From: Clostridia bacterium
Lineage (GTDB): Bacteria; Bacillota; Clostridia; UBA1381
Assembly: GCA_900756545.1 (NCBI GenBank)
Contig: CAAEKO010000002.1
Coordinates: 124,001 to 188,000, forward strand
Length of the DNA: 64,000 bases
Direction: 5' to 3'
Shown: piece by piece, positions 26,038-35,022 of the stretch
Layout: the number at the start of each line of letters is the position of its first letter
How positions within the stretch are numbered: position 1 is the stretch's first letter
Made by a program: the position numbers and the translations under genes
Notes under the pieces: generated by a model
What the model saw: only the letters and a program-made list of their open reading frames with translations
Told to the model about the DNA's origin: nothing
The model's database searches: none

Positions 26038-28707
26038 TTGAAAAAGACAACAGCATTTCTGGCCGCGGCCATATTGGCGCAAGGTTTGGCCATGCCGGTC
26101 TGGGCGTATCCAGATACGGATAAACATTGGTCAAAAGAGTTTGTAGAGCTTTTGACGGATAAAGGCATTGTGGCAGGCGCTGACGGTATGTTCCGGCCAG
26201 ATGATAATATTATGGCGGATGAATTTATTAAAATGGCTGTCACAGCGCTTGGTTATGAAATTGTGCCTGGGACAAATTATTGGGCGTCGCCATATCTGGC
26301 AAAGGCGAAAGAGCTTGGTCTGATCTATGATGATGAGACCACCGAATTTAACAGAAGCGCATCCCGAGCCGAGATTGTACGAATCGCGGTTCGGGCGTTG
26401 GGACTGGACCCCGTCAGCGAAGGGGATAGACCTGCACTGATTGGTCAGATTTCAGATTATTACGACATCCTGAATGAATATAAAGAGTACGTGCTTGCAG
26501 CATATAAAAGCCGGTTGATTAACGGATATGGGGACAACAGCTTTGGACCGGATCGGCCTATGACTCGGGCTGAAGCTTGTGTTGTAATTACCCGGATGCT
26601 GAAAATTAAGCCTATGCCGGATGACACGGCGCCGACTATAGATACTGACGGCATCTACTTTGTATCTGTAGATGGCAGTGATGAAAATGATGGTTCAAAG
26701 GATGCGCCTTTTAAAACCATTGAAAAGGCGCGGGATACAGTTCGCCAGATCATTGCCGCCGGGCAATACCCGGCAGAGGGCGTCACGGTTTATCTGCGGG
26801 GCGGCGAGTACAAAATTGACAGGACGATCACCTTTACAGAGCAGGATAATGGCACGCCTGAAAAACCGGTGGTATATGCGTCCTATCCGGGCGAGACTGC
26901 CCGGCTGACCGGCGGCATATCCCTGCCATATAATCAGTTTGCACCGGCGGGGAAAAACGTCACAGATGTAATTATTGATAAGGCCGCTGCAAAAAATGTT
27001 TTGCAGATTGATCTGAAGAAACTGGGTATCACAGATTACGGGCAGCTATCTCGGCGGGGATACCTGATTTCGGCAGACGTCAAGCCCCAGATGGAGCTGT
27101 ACATTGACGGTAGCCGCCAGCAGCTGGCCCGCTGGCCGAATACAGATTGGGTAGGCACTACAGGCATAGTGCGCAGTGGTGCGAGAAGTAAGTCGGGGGT
27201 TATGGAAGGCGCAGTATTTACCATAGATTATAACCGTCCGACACAATGGAAAAATAAGATTAACGAAATCTATACAGCGGGCGTATTGGGTGAAAACTAT
27301 TTCTATGGATATTTTCCTATTGAAAAAATAGAGCCTGGACAAATAACCTTAAAGGAAGGCGCTGTTAAGGATTATTATTCCAAGCATTTTATTCGATATG
27401 AAAACATATTGGAGGAGCTTGACGCGCCTGGGGAATATTACGTTGACCGGGAAAACGGTATGCTGTACTTTTATCCACCGGCGGGGGTAAATCAAGATAC
27501 GGATATCCGGGTATCCCTGCTCGCTGAGCATTTAATCCAGGGCACAAATGTGAAGAACTTCCGCTTTGAGAATATCAAGCTGGATTCAACCAGAGACAGC
27601 GGAATACGGTTTAACAATGCTGAAAATCTTGTGATTAAAAACTGTGAGGTTTCGGGTACGGGGACGCATGGTATTGTTGTAACCGGTACAAATTGCCGAA
27701 TAGAAAATAATCTTGTACATGATATTGGTTCTAATGGGATTTCGATTACAGGCGGGGACTACGCAAACCTGGGTACATCAGGTGATATTGTCCGCAATAA
27801 CCATATTTATAAGGCCGCACAAATTGAACGTTCTTATCAGTGTGGCTTGATGATAGGTTATCAGTCTGTAGGCGTTATTGCCGAACATAATGAGATACAC
27901 GATATGCCCCATACGGCTGTGATCATGTATGGGCCGGAACATCAGCTACGGTATAACAATATTTATGATGCTGTAAAGGAATACCATGATATGGACGCCA
28001 TTTATATGAATGTCAACCAGTATCCATGGGAGCGTGGCGTCACGGTACAGCAGAATTTTATCCATGATCTGGGAAAACAGACCTTTACGGAACGGCAGAT
28101 GAACGTGGCGGGTATCCGTACGGATAACCAGGGGAATGGTCTGAATGTTGTGGAAAATGTATTCTATAATATAGGTTATGAAAACTCTAATCAGATCCGA
28201 AGCGTATGTGCGGAGGGAATAGAGAACGTAATCAAAAACAATATATTTGTGGATGTTGCAGAAACCTATGATGGCCCAGACACATTCGATCCATCTGCAA
28301 AATGGGATATTACCGCGGATAATGTGAAAACAATTTACGCGGAATGGCAGAAATATAGTCCGAAGTATGCGGAAAAATATCCGGAAGTGGCGCATTTCTT
28401 TGAGCATCATCATAAGGCCTACGAGAAGTCGAATATCTTCCAGAACAATTTGATTGTCAACACGAAACTTCCACTGAGTACACTAAACGCAACGCCTTCA
28501 ACACAGGGCTTCCGGGCAAATGAACAGCTTGTGAACGCTTCTGGCAATCTGGTTTTGAAGGAAGATCCAGGGTTTGTGGATTACGCGGGTCAGAACTTCC
28601 TTTTAAAGGATGACAGCAGCGTATATCAAAGAATCGAAGGATTTAATAGGGTCGAATTTGATAAGATGGGACTCCTGAAGGATACGGTAGTCGGACCGGT
28701 TAAATAG
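26038..28707 (+). CDS. SLH-anchored right-handed beta-helix (GH141-like) protein
   Basis: An 889-residue exported, wall-bound protein. It has a signal peptide (1-22, ending VWA) and three SLH motifs to about 190 (YPDTDKHWSKEFVELLTDKG; FNRSASRAEIVRIAVRALG; INGYGDNSFGPDRPMTRAEA). From about 205 comes the beta-helix enzyme module (FVSVDGSDENDGSKDAPF, VTVYLRGGEYKIDRTITF, ASYPGETARLTGG, LDAPGEYYVDRENGMLYFYPP). D651, D653 (DMDAIY) and D696 (IRTDN) are conserved among the three paralogues. The start is a TTG at 26038, since AGGAGG (26025-26030) is 7 bases upstream of it; the ATG at 26020 lies before the ribosome site. Substrate unknown; it probably cuts a plant or host glycan at the cell surface. 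Confidence 0.88.
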   Translation: MKKTTAFLAAAILAQGLAMPVWAYPDTDKHWSKEFVELLTDKGIVAGADGMFRPDDNIMADEFIKMAVTALGYEIVPGTNYWASPYLAKAKELGLIYDDETTEFNRSASRAEIVRIAVRALGLDPVSEGDRPALIGQISDYYDILNEYKEYVLAAYKSRLINGYGDNSFGPDRPMTRAEACVVITRMLKIKPMPDDTAPTIDTDGIYFVSVDGSDENDGSKDAPFKTIEKARDTVRQIIAAGQYPAEGVTVYLRGGEYKIDRTITFTEQDNGTPEKPVVYASYPGETARLTGGISLPYNQFAPAGKNVTDVIIDKAAAKNVLQIDLKKLGITDYGQLSRRGYLISADVKPQMELYIDGSRQQLARWPNTDWVGTTGIVRSGARSKSGVMEGAVFTIDYNRPTQWKNKINEIYTAGVLGENYFYGYFPIEKIEPGQITLKEGAVKDYYSKHFIRYENILEELDAPGEYYVDRENGMLYFYPPAGVNQDTDIRVSLLAEHLIQGTNVKNFRFENIKLDSTRDSGIRFNNAENLVIKNCEVSGTGTHGIVVTGTNCRIENNLVHDIGSNGISITGGDYANLGTSGDIVRNNHIYKAAQIERSYQCGLMIGYQSVGVIAEHNEIHDMPHTAVIMYGPEHQLRYNNIYDAVKEYHDMDAIYMNVNQYPWERGVTVQQNFIHDLGKQTFTERQMNVAGIRTDNQGNGLNVVENVFYNIGYENSNQIRSVCAEGIENVIKNNIFVDVAETYDGPDTFDPSAKWDITADNVKTIYAEWQKYSPKYAEKYPEVAHFFEHHHKAYEKSNIFQNNLIVNTKLPLSTLNATPSTQGFRANEQLVNASGNLVLKEDPGFVDYAGQNFLLKDDSSVYQRIEGFNRVEFDKMGLLKDTVVGPVK

Positions 28708-28722
28708 AAAGGATGAGTTTGT

Positions 28723-31700
28723 TTGAAGAAGAGAATTGCGGCTATTTTGTCATTGCTTATGCTGCTAAATGTCATGTTCAGCGCAGCATGGGTGCATGCA
28801 GCAGCTTATGAATTTATAGACTCGGCATACAGCCCAGAAAAGGGAATATATGTCGTGATGGGAAAAGATTTTACGAATAATGCCGATATGGTGCAGGTAT
28901 GGGTTTCTACGGATTTAGAGAACTGGAAGACCAAGGCATTTACAAAGGGCGGCAGAAACTACGGAAATGTGAGAACACAACAGAACTTGGTTTGGTGGCC
29001 CAAAGAGCAAGTGTTTGTGCTGGCTCTTGGCGGTGCAGCCGTGTACACTTCTGAAGACGGATTAAGCTGGCAGGAGCGTCCCAACTTAAAGGTTGCCGGC
29101 AGCGGTACGATTGTGGAAACTAACGGAGATCGCCTGTTTCTGGGTGGAAACAATAAGTTTAAAATAGCTGACAGCGTAGACGAAAATAATGATTCGGTTG
29201 TGTTTTCTACAAATACAAATGTGTATGTAAAGAGTCTGGGGATTACAGATGAAGCGCCGTATCAATACATGATCGGGGACAAAGACGCAGTTTATGCGAT
29301 TAATGCCGAGTTTAAAACAGAATCACTCTCTAAAGTCAACATGATATCCATGGCGCCGATTGACCAGGCGTATGCACCTGGCTGTAACGGATGGTTCTTT
29401 ATTACAACAGAAGCGAAGCTTTATTATAAAGGCGAAGACGGCGCTGATACTAATATTATGAGTTTAAATGGCCTTCCCTTGGCACAAGGCGGTACAGTAA
29501 GCACAGGCTTGACAGCAATTGCTGTGAACAGTGCCAATGATATGCTGGTTGGCACGGATAATGGCGGTCTGTATGCTGCAGCGGCAAATGGCAGCTATAG
29601 TTCGCTGGCCTATACCGAAGTACAGCCAGCTGCAGGTACTGACCCAATTGACAGTTCTATTGGTTCAATTTCTGCGGTAGACGAAAATAATTTCCTGTTT
29701 GCGGCCGGAAGCAAATTTTACATTGCAAAAAAACAAAATAACACCTATGTTTACTATACATCAGACAGCATTTCTATCGGAGTACAGGAGGATGACTTGC
29801 GGATTGAAATCCCCGCCCAGCATGAGCAGACTTTTGATATTTATCCACAGGTACGAACAATGACAGGCAGTGTATCAAAAGGCGTAGGAATTAATAGTTG
29901 TACGGCAGTTGGAGACCTGCCAGCAGGAGTGACCTGGCAGGATAACGGTGACCATTTTTCACTAACGGTTTCTGCAGATACGGAAGCTTCTGAGATCATT
30001 ATGCGGGCTGTTGCCGAAAATGGTATTACAGGAGAATTTACGGTTACCCTGGTTAACGAGGATCATTTAGACATTGCAGGTCTTGAACTGATTGGAATTC
30101 CTTTAGAAGGGGATGATCCGGTAATCTATGAATATATAGCCAAAGTTATCGGTACGGATGGCAAAGAAATGAACCGGATGGTGTCCATAACATCAGACGC
30201 CATACCGGACGGTGTTACACTGGAGGGCAGAAAGCTAACCGTAACATCAGCCACGGCAGACGGCCGAATCACATTGAACTTTACATCTGTTACCAAGCCA
30301 GAATTGACCGTTCAAAAAACTGTGAAATTAGAAAAACGGACGCCGGATACTGTAATAATTGAATCTGGTGAAGAGGTTGTTGAAGTGCCGGACAATGGTG
30401 AAAAAAACTATATTTATACGGCAGCGGTTTTTGATCAGTCAGGCGGCCGGATGCCGCGGGAAGAGGTTGTATGGAGTATTTCCAGAGATGGCCAAGCTGT
30501 TCTTGGTATGGAAATAGATAGCAAGACAGGCGAACTGACAATAAAAGCAACGGCGAGTCTTGCGCCGTTTACACTAAGGGCTGCGTGTGCCGCGGATACG
30601 GCCGTATATTCGGAAAAAGAGATTAAATGCAGCGGGTCAGACGAACGATCTGTTGAAGAGGATATGGCTTTATTGGAAGAGGCGTTAAAGCTTGTAACAA
30701 AAGATATAACCTTGTCCGTTGACGGGCAATATGGTACAGAAATTTCCTGGAAGAGCGGAGATGAAAACATAATCCCTGCCAGTGGAGAGATAATCTGTCC
30801 GACGCGGAAAGGGGCGTCGACGCAGTTAACAATTACTGTAAAGAAAAATGATGTAGTAAAAACAAAAAATATTGTAGTAAAGATTGCGAAGGCTGAAACA
30901 ATTGGACCAAACTGTGATATTGAATTAGGAACGACAAAAGGCTGGAATGCGGCAGAAGGTACTATGAGTATTTCCCAGGATGCTCATGGCGGGAAATATG
31001 CTTTATCCGCAAAGAATGAGGTATACCGCAATGTCAATCTTTTAACCAATGATAGCAGCTATGCATTTTATGTGCATGTAAAGGCGCCGGAAGGGACCGC
31101 GGTCCAGATTTATTCTGAAATTGCTGATCAAGTTATAGCAGAAGCAAAGGCCGAAGCTGGGTATACAGAAATAAAGGGGTCTTATGATTACCATAAACAG
31201 AAAGAATCTTTTACAGATAATATTTATATCCGGGTAAACGGTGATTTTTTAGTTGATGATTTCAGAATGTTTGAAATAACACTGGAATATGATGAGGCGG
31301 CTAAAGCGGTTTCTGATGCTGAATACTCCAGAAAGCAGACAGATATTGACAATGCACAAAAAGTTTTGGACAATTTCTATGACTTGCCGGTGCGGGATGA
31401 ACTGCAAAAACGGCTGAAGGCTATTGTTCCTAAGAATAATAACGTCAGCGGCGGCGGCCCCGGCGGCGGTGGATCTGTACCTTCGTCAGCAGGCAGTAAT
31501 ATCACCATGGTTTATCCGGCAGGTGAAAACCAGAGCAGCAATAACTATGAGGATGCTCTGGATACAGCGTTGCTGAAGTTTAAAGATATGAAAGGCCACT
31601 GGGCAAAGGAAGACGTTGAGTACATGGCCGGCCTTTCCTTGGTAAGCGGTAAGGAAGAAAGCGTGTTTGCGCCGGACGATACTGTCACGCGTGCAGAATT

Positions 31701-32142
31701 TGCGGTTTTGGTTACCCGTGTTATGGGTCTTTCTGCAGCGGAATATGAAAACAGCTTCTTTGATGTTATCAGCGAGGACTGGTATTCCGGTTATGTGCAG
31801 GCGGCAAAAAGCGCGGGTTATATGAATGGTTCCGATGGCCTGTTTAGGCCGAATGACCCGATTAGCCGTGAGGAAATTGCCAAAGTTATTGTTGCGGCAT
31901 ATAATGCGCAGACAAACACTAATCTGGAAAAGGGTGGAGCGCTCTATTTTAATGATATCAATGAAATCGGCGCTTGGGCCTATGATTATATTGTAGAGGC
32001 TGTTAATAAAGGATTTATTGCCGGAATATCGGAGGATATCTTTGCCCCAAAAGCAAATGCAACCCGTGCCCAGGCAGTTGTAATGCTCCGGCGCGTTTAC
32101 GATGAGCTGCATGGGAGCAGTAAAGCAGAAGGAGGTAATTAA
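28723..32142 (+). CDS. Propeller-like, Ig-like and CBM-like surface protein with C-terminal SLH
   Basis: A 1,139-residue exported protein. The signal peptide (1-27, ending VHAA) is followed by a propeller-like module to about 345, homologous to that of the 21608 gene (YTSEDGLSWQERPNL, GNNKFKIA). Next come Ig-like/BIG-type repeats (about 350-720), then a carbohydrate-binding-like beta-sandwich (DIELGTTKGWNAAEGTMSI to VDDFRMFEI, about 730-850). A Gly-rich hinge (VSGGGPGGGGS) leads to three C-terminal SLH motifs (FKDMKGHWAKEDVEYMAGL, VFAPDDTVTRAEFAVL, FRPNDPISREEIAKV). The start is a TTG, 9 bases after AAAGGA. It looks like a wall-anchored glycan receptor partnered with the beta-helix enzymes. 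No catalytic domain is recognised. Confidence 0.87.
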   Translation: MKKRIAAILSLLMLLNVMFSAAWVHAAAYEFIDSAYSPEKGIYVVMGKDFTNNADMVQVWVSTDLENWKTKAFTKGGRNYGNVRTQQNLVWWPKEQVFVLALGGAAVYTSEDGLSWQERPNLKVAGSGTIVETNGDRLFLGGNNKFKIADSVDENNDSVVFSTNTNVYVKSLGITDEAPYQYMIGDKDAVYAINAEFKTESLSKVNMISMAPIDQAYAPGCNGWFFITTEAKLYYKGEDGADTNIMSLNGLPLAQGGTVSTGLTAIAVNSANDMLVGTDNGGLYAAAANGSYSSLAYTEVQPAAGTDPIDSSIGSISAVDENNFLFAAGSKFYIAKKQNNTYVYYTSDSISIGVQEDDLRIEIPAQHEQTFDIYPQVRTMTGSVSKGVGINSCTAVGDLPAGVTWQDNGDHFSLTVSADTEASEIIMRAVAENGITGEFTVTLVNEDHLDIAGLELIGIPLEGDDPVIYEYIAKVIGTDGKEMNRMVSITSDAIPDGVTLEGRKLTVTSATADGRITLNFTSVTKPELTVQKTVKLEKRTPDTVIIESGEEVVEVPDNGEKNYIYTAAVFDQSGGRMPREEVVWSISRDGQAVLGMEIDSKTGELTIKATASLAPFTLRAACAADTAVYSEKEIKCSGSDERSVEEDMALLEEALKLVTKDITLSVDGQYGTEISWKSGDENIIPASGEIICPTRKGASTQLTITVKKNDVVKTKNIVVKIAKAETIGPNCDIELGTTKGWNAAEGTMSISQDAHGGKYALSAKNEVYRNVNLLTNDSSYAFYVHVKAPEGTAVQIYSEIADQVIAEAKAEAGYTEIKGSYDYHKQKESFTDNIYIRVNGDFLVDDFRMFEITLEYDEAAKAVSDAEYSRKQTDIDNAQKVLDNFYDLPVRDELQKRLKAIVPKNNNVSGGGPGGGGSVPSSAGSNITMVYPAGENQSSNNYEDALDTALLKFKDMKGHWAKEDVEYMAGLSLVSGKEESVFAPDDTVTRAEFAVLVTRVMGLSAAEYENSFFDVISEDWYSGYVQAAKSAGYMNGSDGLFRPNDPISREEIAKVIVAAYNAQTNTNLEKGGALYFNDINEIGAWAYDYIVEAVNKGFIAGISEDIFAPKANATRAQAVVMLRRVYDELHGSSKAEGGN

Positions 32143-32147
32143 AAAGC

Positions 32148-34928
32148 ATGAGAAAACTAATCGGTTTCATACTGGCTGCGGCGTGTTTATTCGCTTCGTT
32201 CCAAATCGGCTTTGCCGAAGGAGAAGAGGCGGCGTCAACAACAGCTTCCAACAACCAGGAAACGGCAATCAACCTTTTATATGACATTGGAGTGATTACT
32301 GGATCAATCCCAACGATTGAAGCAACTATGACCCGTGCAGAATTCGCACCGCTTGCGGCTCGGATGTTAGGTGCTGGGGATATGAGTGGAAAGACTGCGT
32401 CCAAAAGGATATATGCTGATGTTGAGGTAGATCATCAAGCAGCGGCAAGTATTGAATATCTGTTCGACGCAGGTGTAATGATTGGAAACGGGCAAGCAAG
32501 CTTTGGACCAGATGGTAATCTGTTATATGAAGAAGCTGTTAAAGTGGCCGTATCCATGATTGGATACGCCGATCTGGCTGAAATGAACGGCGGCTATCCC
32601 AACGGATACCTTGTATCCGCTTCTGGAAACGGTTTATTAAAAGGTGTAGCAGGCAATATCGGAGAAACAATTACCTGCGGGCAGATTGCGGTACTGATGA
32701 AGAATGTATTGGAAAATGAAAAATATTTGTCTGTTAAAGAAATTGCCAACGGGCGTCCGGTTTTTGATAGCTCTAATGAAGATAATTACATGAATCACAT
32801 TTTAGGAATCTATTCTTATACCGGGATTGTGACAGGATTTGAAAATACCTCCTTAGCGGGCGAACAGGAATACGCAGAAGGCCAGTGCGCCATTGATGAC
32901 AACCTGTTTCTGACAAACGGACTTGATATGAGCCAGTACCTGGGCATGCAGGTTAAAGCGTATTACAGAGAGATTGACAATGATTATGTTTTGTGCCATA
33001 TTGAAGCTACAAACAAAAATAATGTCATGGAAATCCAAGCGCGGGACGTCATGTCGGGGACAACAACCGGGTGCTTACAGTATGACAATGGAAAAGCGGT
33101 CAGAACTGCAAAAGTAGCCAGCGGGGCCATTTATATTTTTAATGGTAAAAAGAGCACAATTATTTCCGATGAAGACATGCGGCCTGAAATCGGCAGTGTG
33201 CGCCTGATTGACTATGACAATAGCGGAGATTATGACGTTGTTATCATTAATAGCTTTGAGAATTATATTGTGGAAAAGGCAAGCGCCTCTGCAAAAACAG
33301 TTTACTTTAAATACGATCAGGGCTCCTTGGCGCTTTCAGAGGACGACGGCGTTACTGCGAAATATTTTATGGATGGCGCGTCTGCTGAATTTTCAAACAT
33401 AACAAACGGCAGTGCAGTATCGGTTAAAAAGAGCCGTACAATCAGTGGGAATCAGCTTGTTGAGGTATATATTTCCAACAACAAGATAACAACCTCCGCC
33501 ATATCAATCAGCATGTCAGAGGGCGATGAGAAAATCAAATTGGAGGATGGTACGGAATATCGTGTAAGTCCGGAATATATCAGGCGGGTGAATGCGGGAG
33601 TCAACGGCTCGTATTTTCCGCAGCTGGGAAACAGCGGTGTTTTTTATATAGATTATTTCGGTGAGATTGCCGGTTTTATGCTGGAAACCAGTGGCAAGAA
33701 TTATGGCTATATTACAAAGGCTTATTATGATGATGCCGAAGAAAAAGCTTTCATTAAAATATTTACAAAAAACGCGGAATTTGTGACATATGAGGTAAGC
33801 GAAAAGCTTAAGTATAATGATACGCCGATTAAAAATGCGGCTACGATTGCCTTGGGAACCGGAGAAGGATCATCAGGCGAGGGACTGTCTCGGCTGCAGG
33901 CTTTGTTGAAGCTGACAGGCGATGAGGCAGATACGGTATACCAGCTTGTGGTATATAAAACAAACAGCGATAATGTGATTACCTCAATTCAGACTGCAAC
34001 AGATAAGACTACTGCAAACCCGGTTCCCGATACGGACGCAGAATTGAATGTAAATGGTTTTTATGTTGCCGGTGAGCGGGAGTTTGTTCTGAATTATATC
34101 TCCGCCTATAATAGCGAGACACAAAGGTACGCGGGGCTTCGGTTCTATAAGAATATGGCGGAATATCAACCATATTATTATGTAGACGGTACTACGATTC
34201 AATTTATAATTCCTTCGGATAAAACAAGCGAAAAGGATTTTAAGATTGCTACAAAACCAACCTCAACAGACGTTTCGCTGGCAGGGCCAGTACGGATTTT
34301 TGACGCAGGTCCCGGCGGTGTGATCGGCGCAATTACAAGTAATACCTCAAATGATGGTAAATATGGCACACCAGGTGTAATTGATTCAATCAATGATGTT
34401 TTGGACGAGGACGATGAACCCTGTAAGGAAATCGTATTTGCTGGTGGTTCTTCTGTGATTTTAGCCAGCGATGTGCAGTTTACGCAGCCGGTTACAAGCG
34501 ATAGCAAAGGCTCAATCAATTGGTGTGGCAAGGTGCCGGAATATGCAAATTATACTCTGGATGACCTGAGCCGGGGGGATACTGTCACCTATACTACGAA
34601 GGATGGAAAGGTGGATAATCTTCGTGTTCTGGTCAAAGCTGATAATGTAGGACCTACCCGTATTGATGGTGATCATATTCAAGAGAGCGGAAATATTGTC
34701 GGAACAGTTGTTTCTGTTTCTGACAATGGAAAAACAGTCACAATTTATTTTGATGACCGGTATGGGACGGCAAGATACCAGACACTGATAGTCAACAGCA
34801 CTACATATAAATATAACAGTGCAAAAGATGAAATAGAATTTTCTTCAGCAGCAGATATGCGGCCGGGAGACAAAATCCTAATCAATGCTTACTGGTGGTC
34901 GCCGCGGTTGGTTGTAATTTATAGGTAA
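32148..34928 (+). CDS. SLH-domain surface protein of unknown function, carbohydrate locus
   Basis: A 926-residue exported protein: signal peptide 1-23 (ending GFAEG), degenerate SLH motifs to about 195 (ETAINLLYDIGVITG, TMTRAEFAPLAARM, ASFGPDGNLLYEEAVKV), then about 720 residues of unrecognised beta-rich sequence with repeated FYIDYFGEIAGFML-like units. The same layout is seen in the MMPL-operon protein at 12603-14858, and the two may be distant paralogues. AAGGAGG lies 12 bases before the ATG, a slightly long spacing. It follows the propeller-SLH gene by 5 bases, so it is in the same operon. Possible S-layer structural subunit or glycan-binding scaffold; no function can be read. Confidence 0.85.
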   Translation: MRKLIGFILAAACLFASFQIGFAEGEEAASTTASNNQETAINLLYDIGVITGSIPTIEATMTRAEFAPLAARMLGAGDMSGKTASKRIYADVEVDHQAAASIEYLFDAGVMIGNGQASFGPDGNLLYEEAVKVAVSMIGYADLAEMNGGYPNGYLVSASGNGLLKGVAGNIGETITCGQIAVLMKNVLENEKYLSVKEIANGRPVFDSSNEDNYMNHILGIYSYTGIVTGFENTSLAGEQEYAEGQCAIDDNLFLTNGLDMSQYLGMQVKAYYREIDNDYVLCHIEATNKNNVMEIQARDVMSGTTTGCLQYDNGKAVRTAKVASGAIYIFNGKKSTIISDEDMRPEIGSVRLIDYDNSGDYDVVIINSFENYIVEKASASAKTVYFKYDQGSLALSEDDGVTAKYFMDGASAEFSNITNGSAVSVKKSRTISGNQLVEVYISNNKITTSAISISMSEGDEKIKLEDGTEYRVSPEYIRRVNAGVNGSYFPQLGNSGVFYIDYFGEIAGFMLETSGKNYGYITKAYYDDAEEKAFIKIFTKNAEFVTYEVSEKLKYNDTPIKNAATIALGTGEGSSGEGLSRLQALLKLTGDEADTVYQLVVYKTNSDNVITSIQTATDKTTANPVPDTDAELNVNGFYVAGEREFVLNYISAYNSETQRYAGLRFYKNMAEYQPYYYVDGTTIQFIIPSDKTSEKDFKIATKPTSTDVSLAGPVRIFDAGPGGVIGAITSNTSNDGKYGTPGVIDSINDVLDEDDEPCKEIVFAGGSSVILASDVQFTQPVTSDSKGSINWCGKVPEYANYTLDDLSRGDTVTYTTKDGKVDNLRVLVKADNVGPTRIDGDHIQESGNIVGTVVSVSDNGKTVTIYFDDRYGTARYQTLIVNSTTYKYNSAKDEIEFSSAADMRPGDKILINAYWWSPRLVVIYR

Positions 34929-34947
34929 GATGATTAATACTGTATAA

Positions 34948-34971
34948 GGCTCTGAAGTTATATTCGGAGCC
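34948..34971 (+). promoter_or_regulatory. Intercistronic hairpin upstream of the sugar receptor
   Basis: GGCTCTGA (34948-34955) pairs with TCGGAGCC (34964-34971) with one G-T wobble and an 8-base loop. No T-run follows. It is more likely an mRNA processing or stabilising element raising receptor expression than a terminator. Confidence 0.45.
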
Positions 34972-35022
34972 GGTGCAGCAATAACCGGTATTTTCCGGAA
35001 TAGAAAGGAATGGTTATCAACT

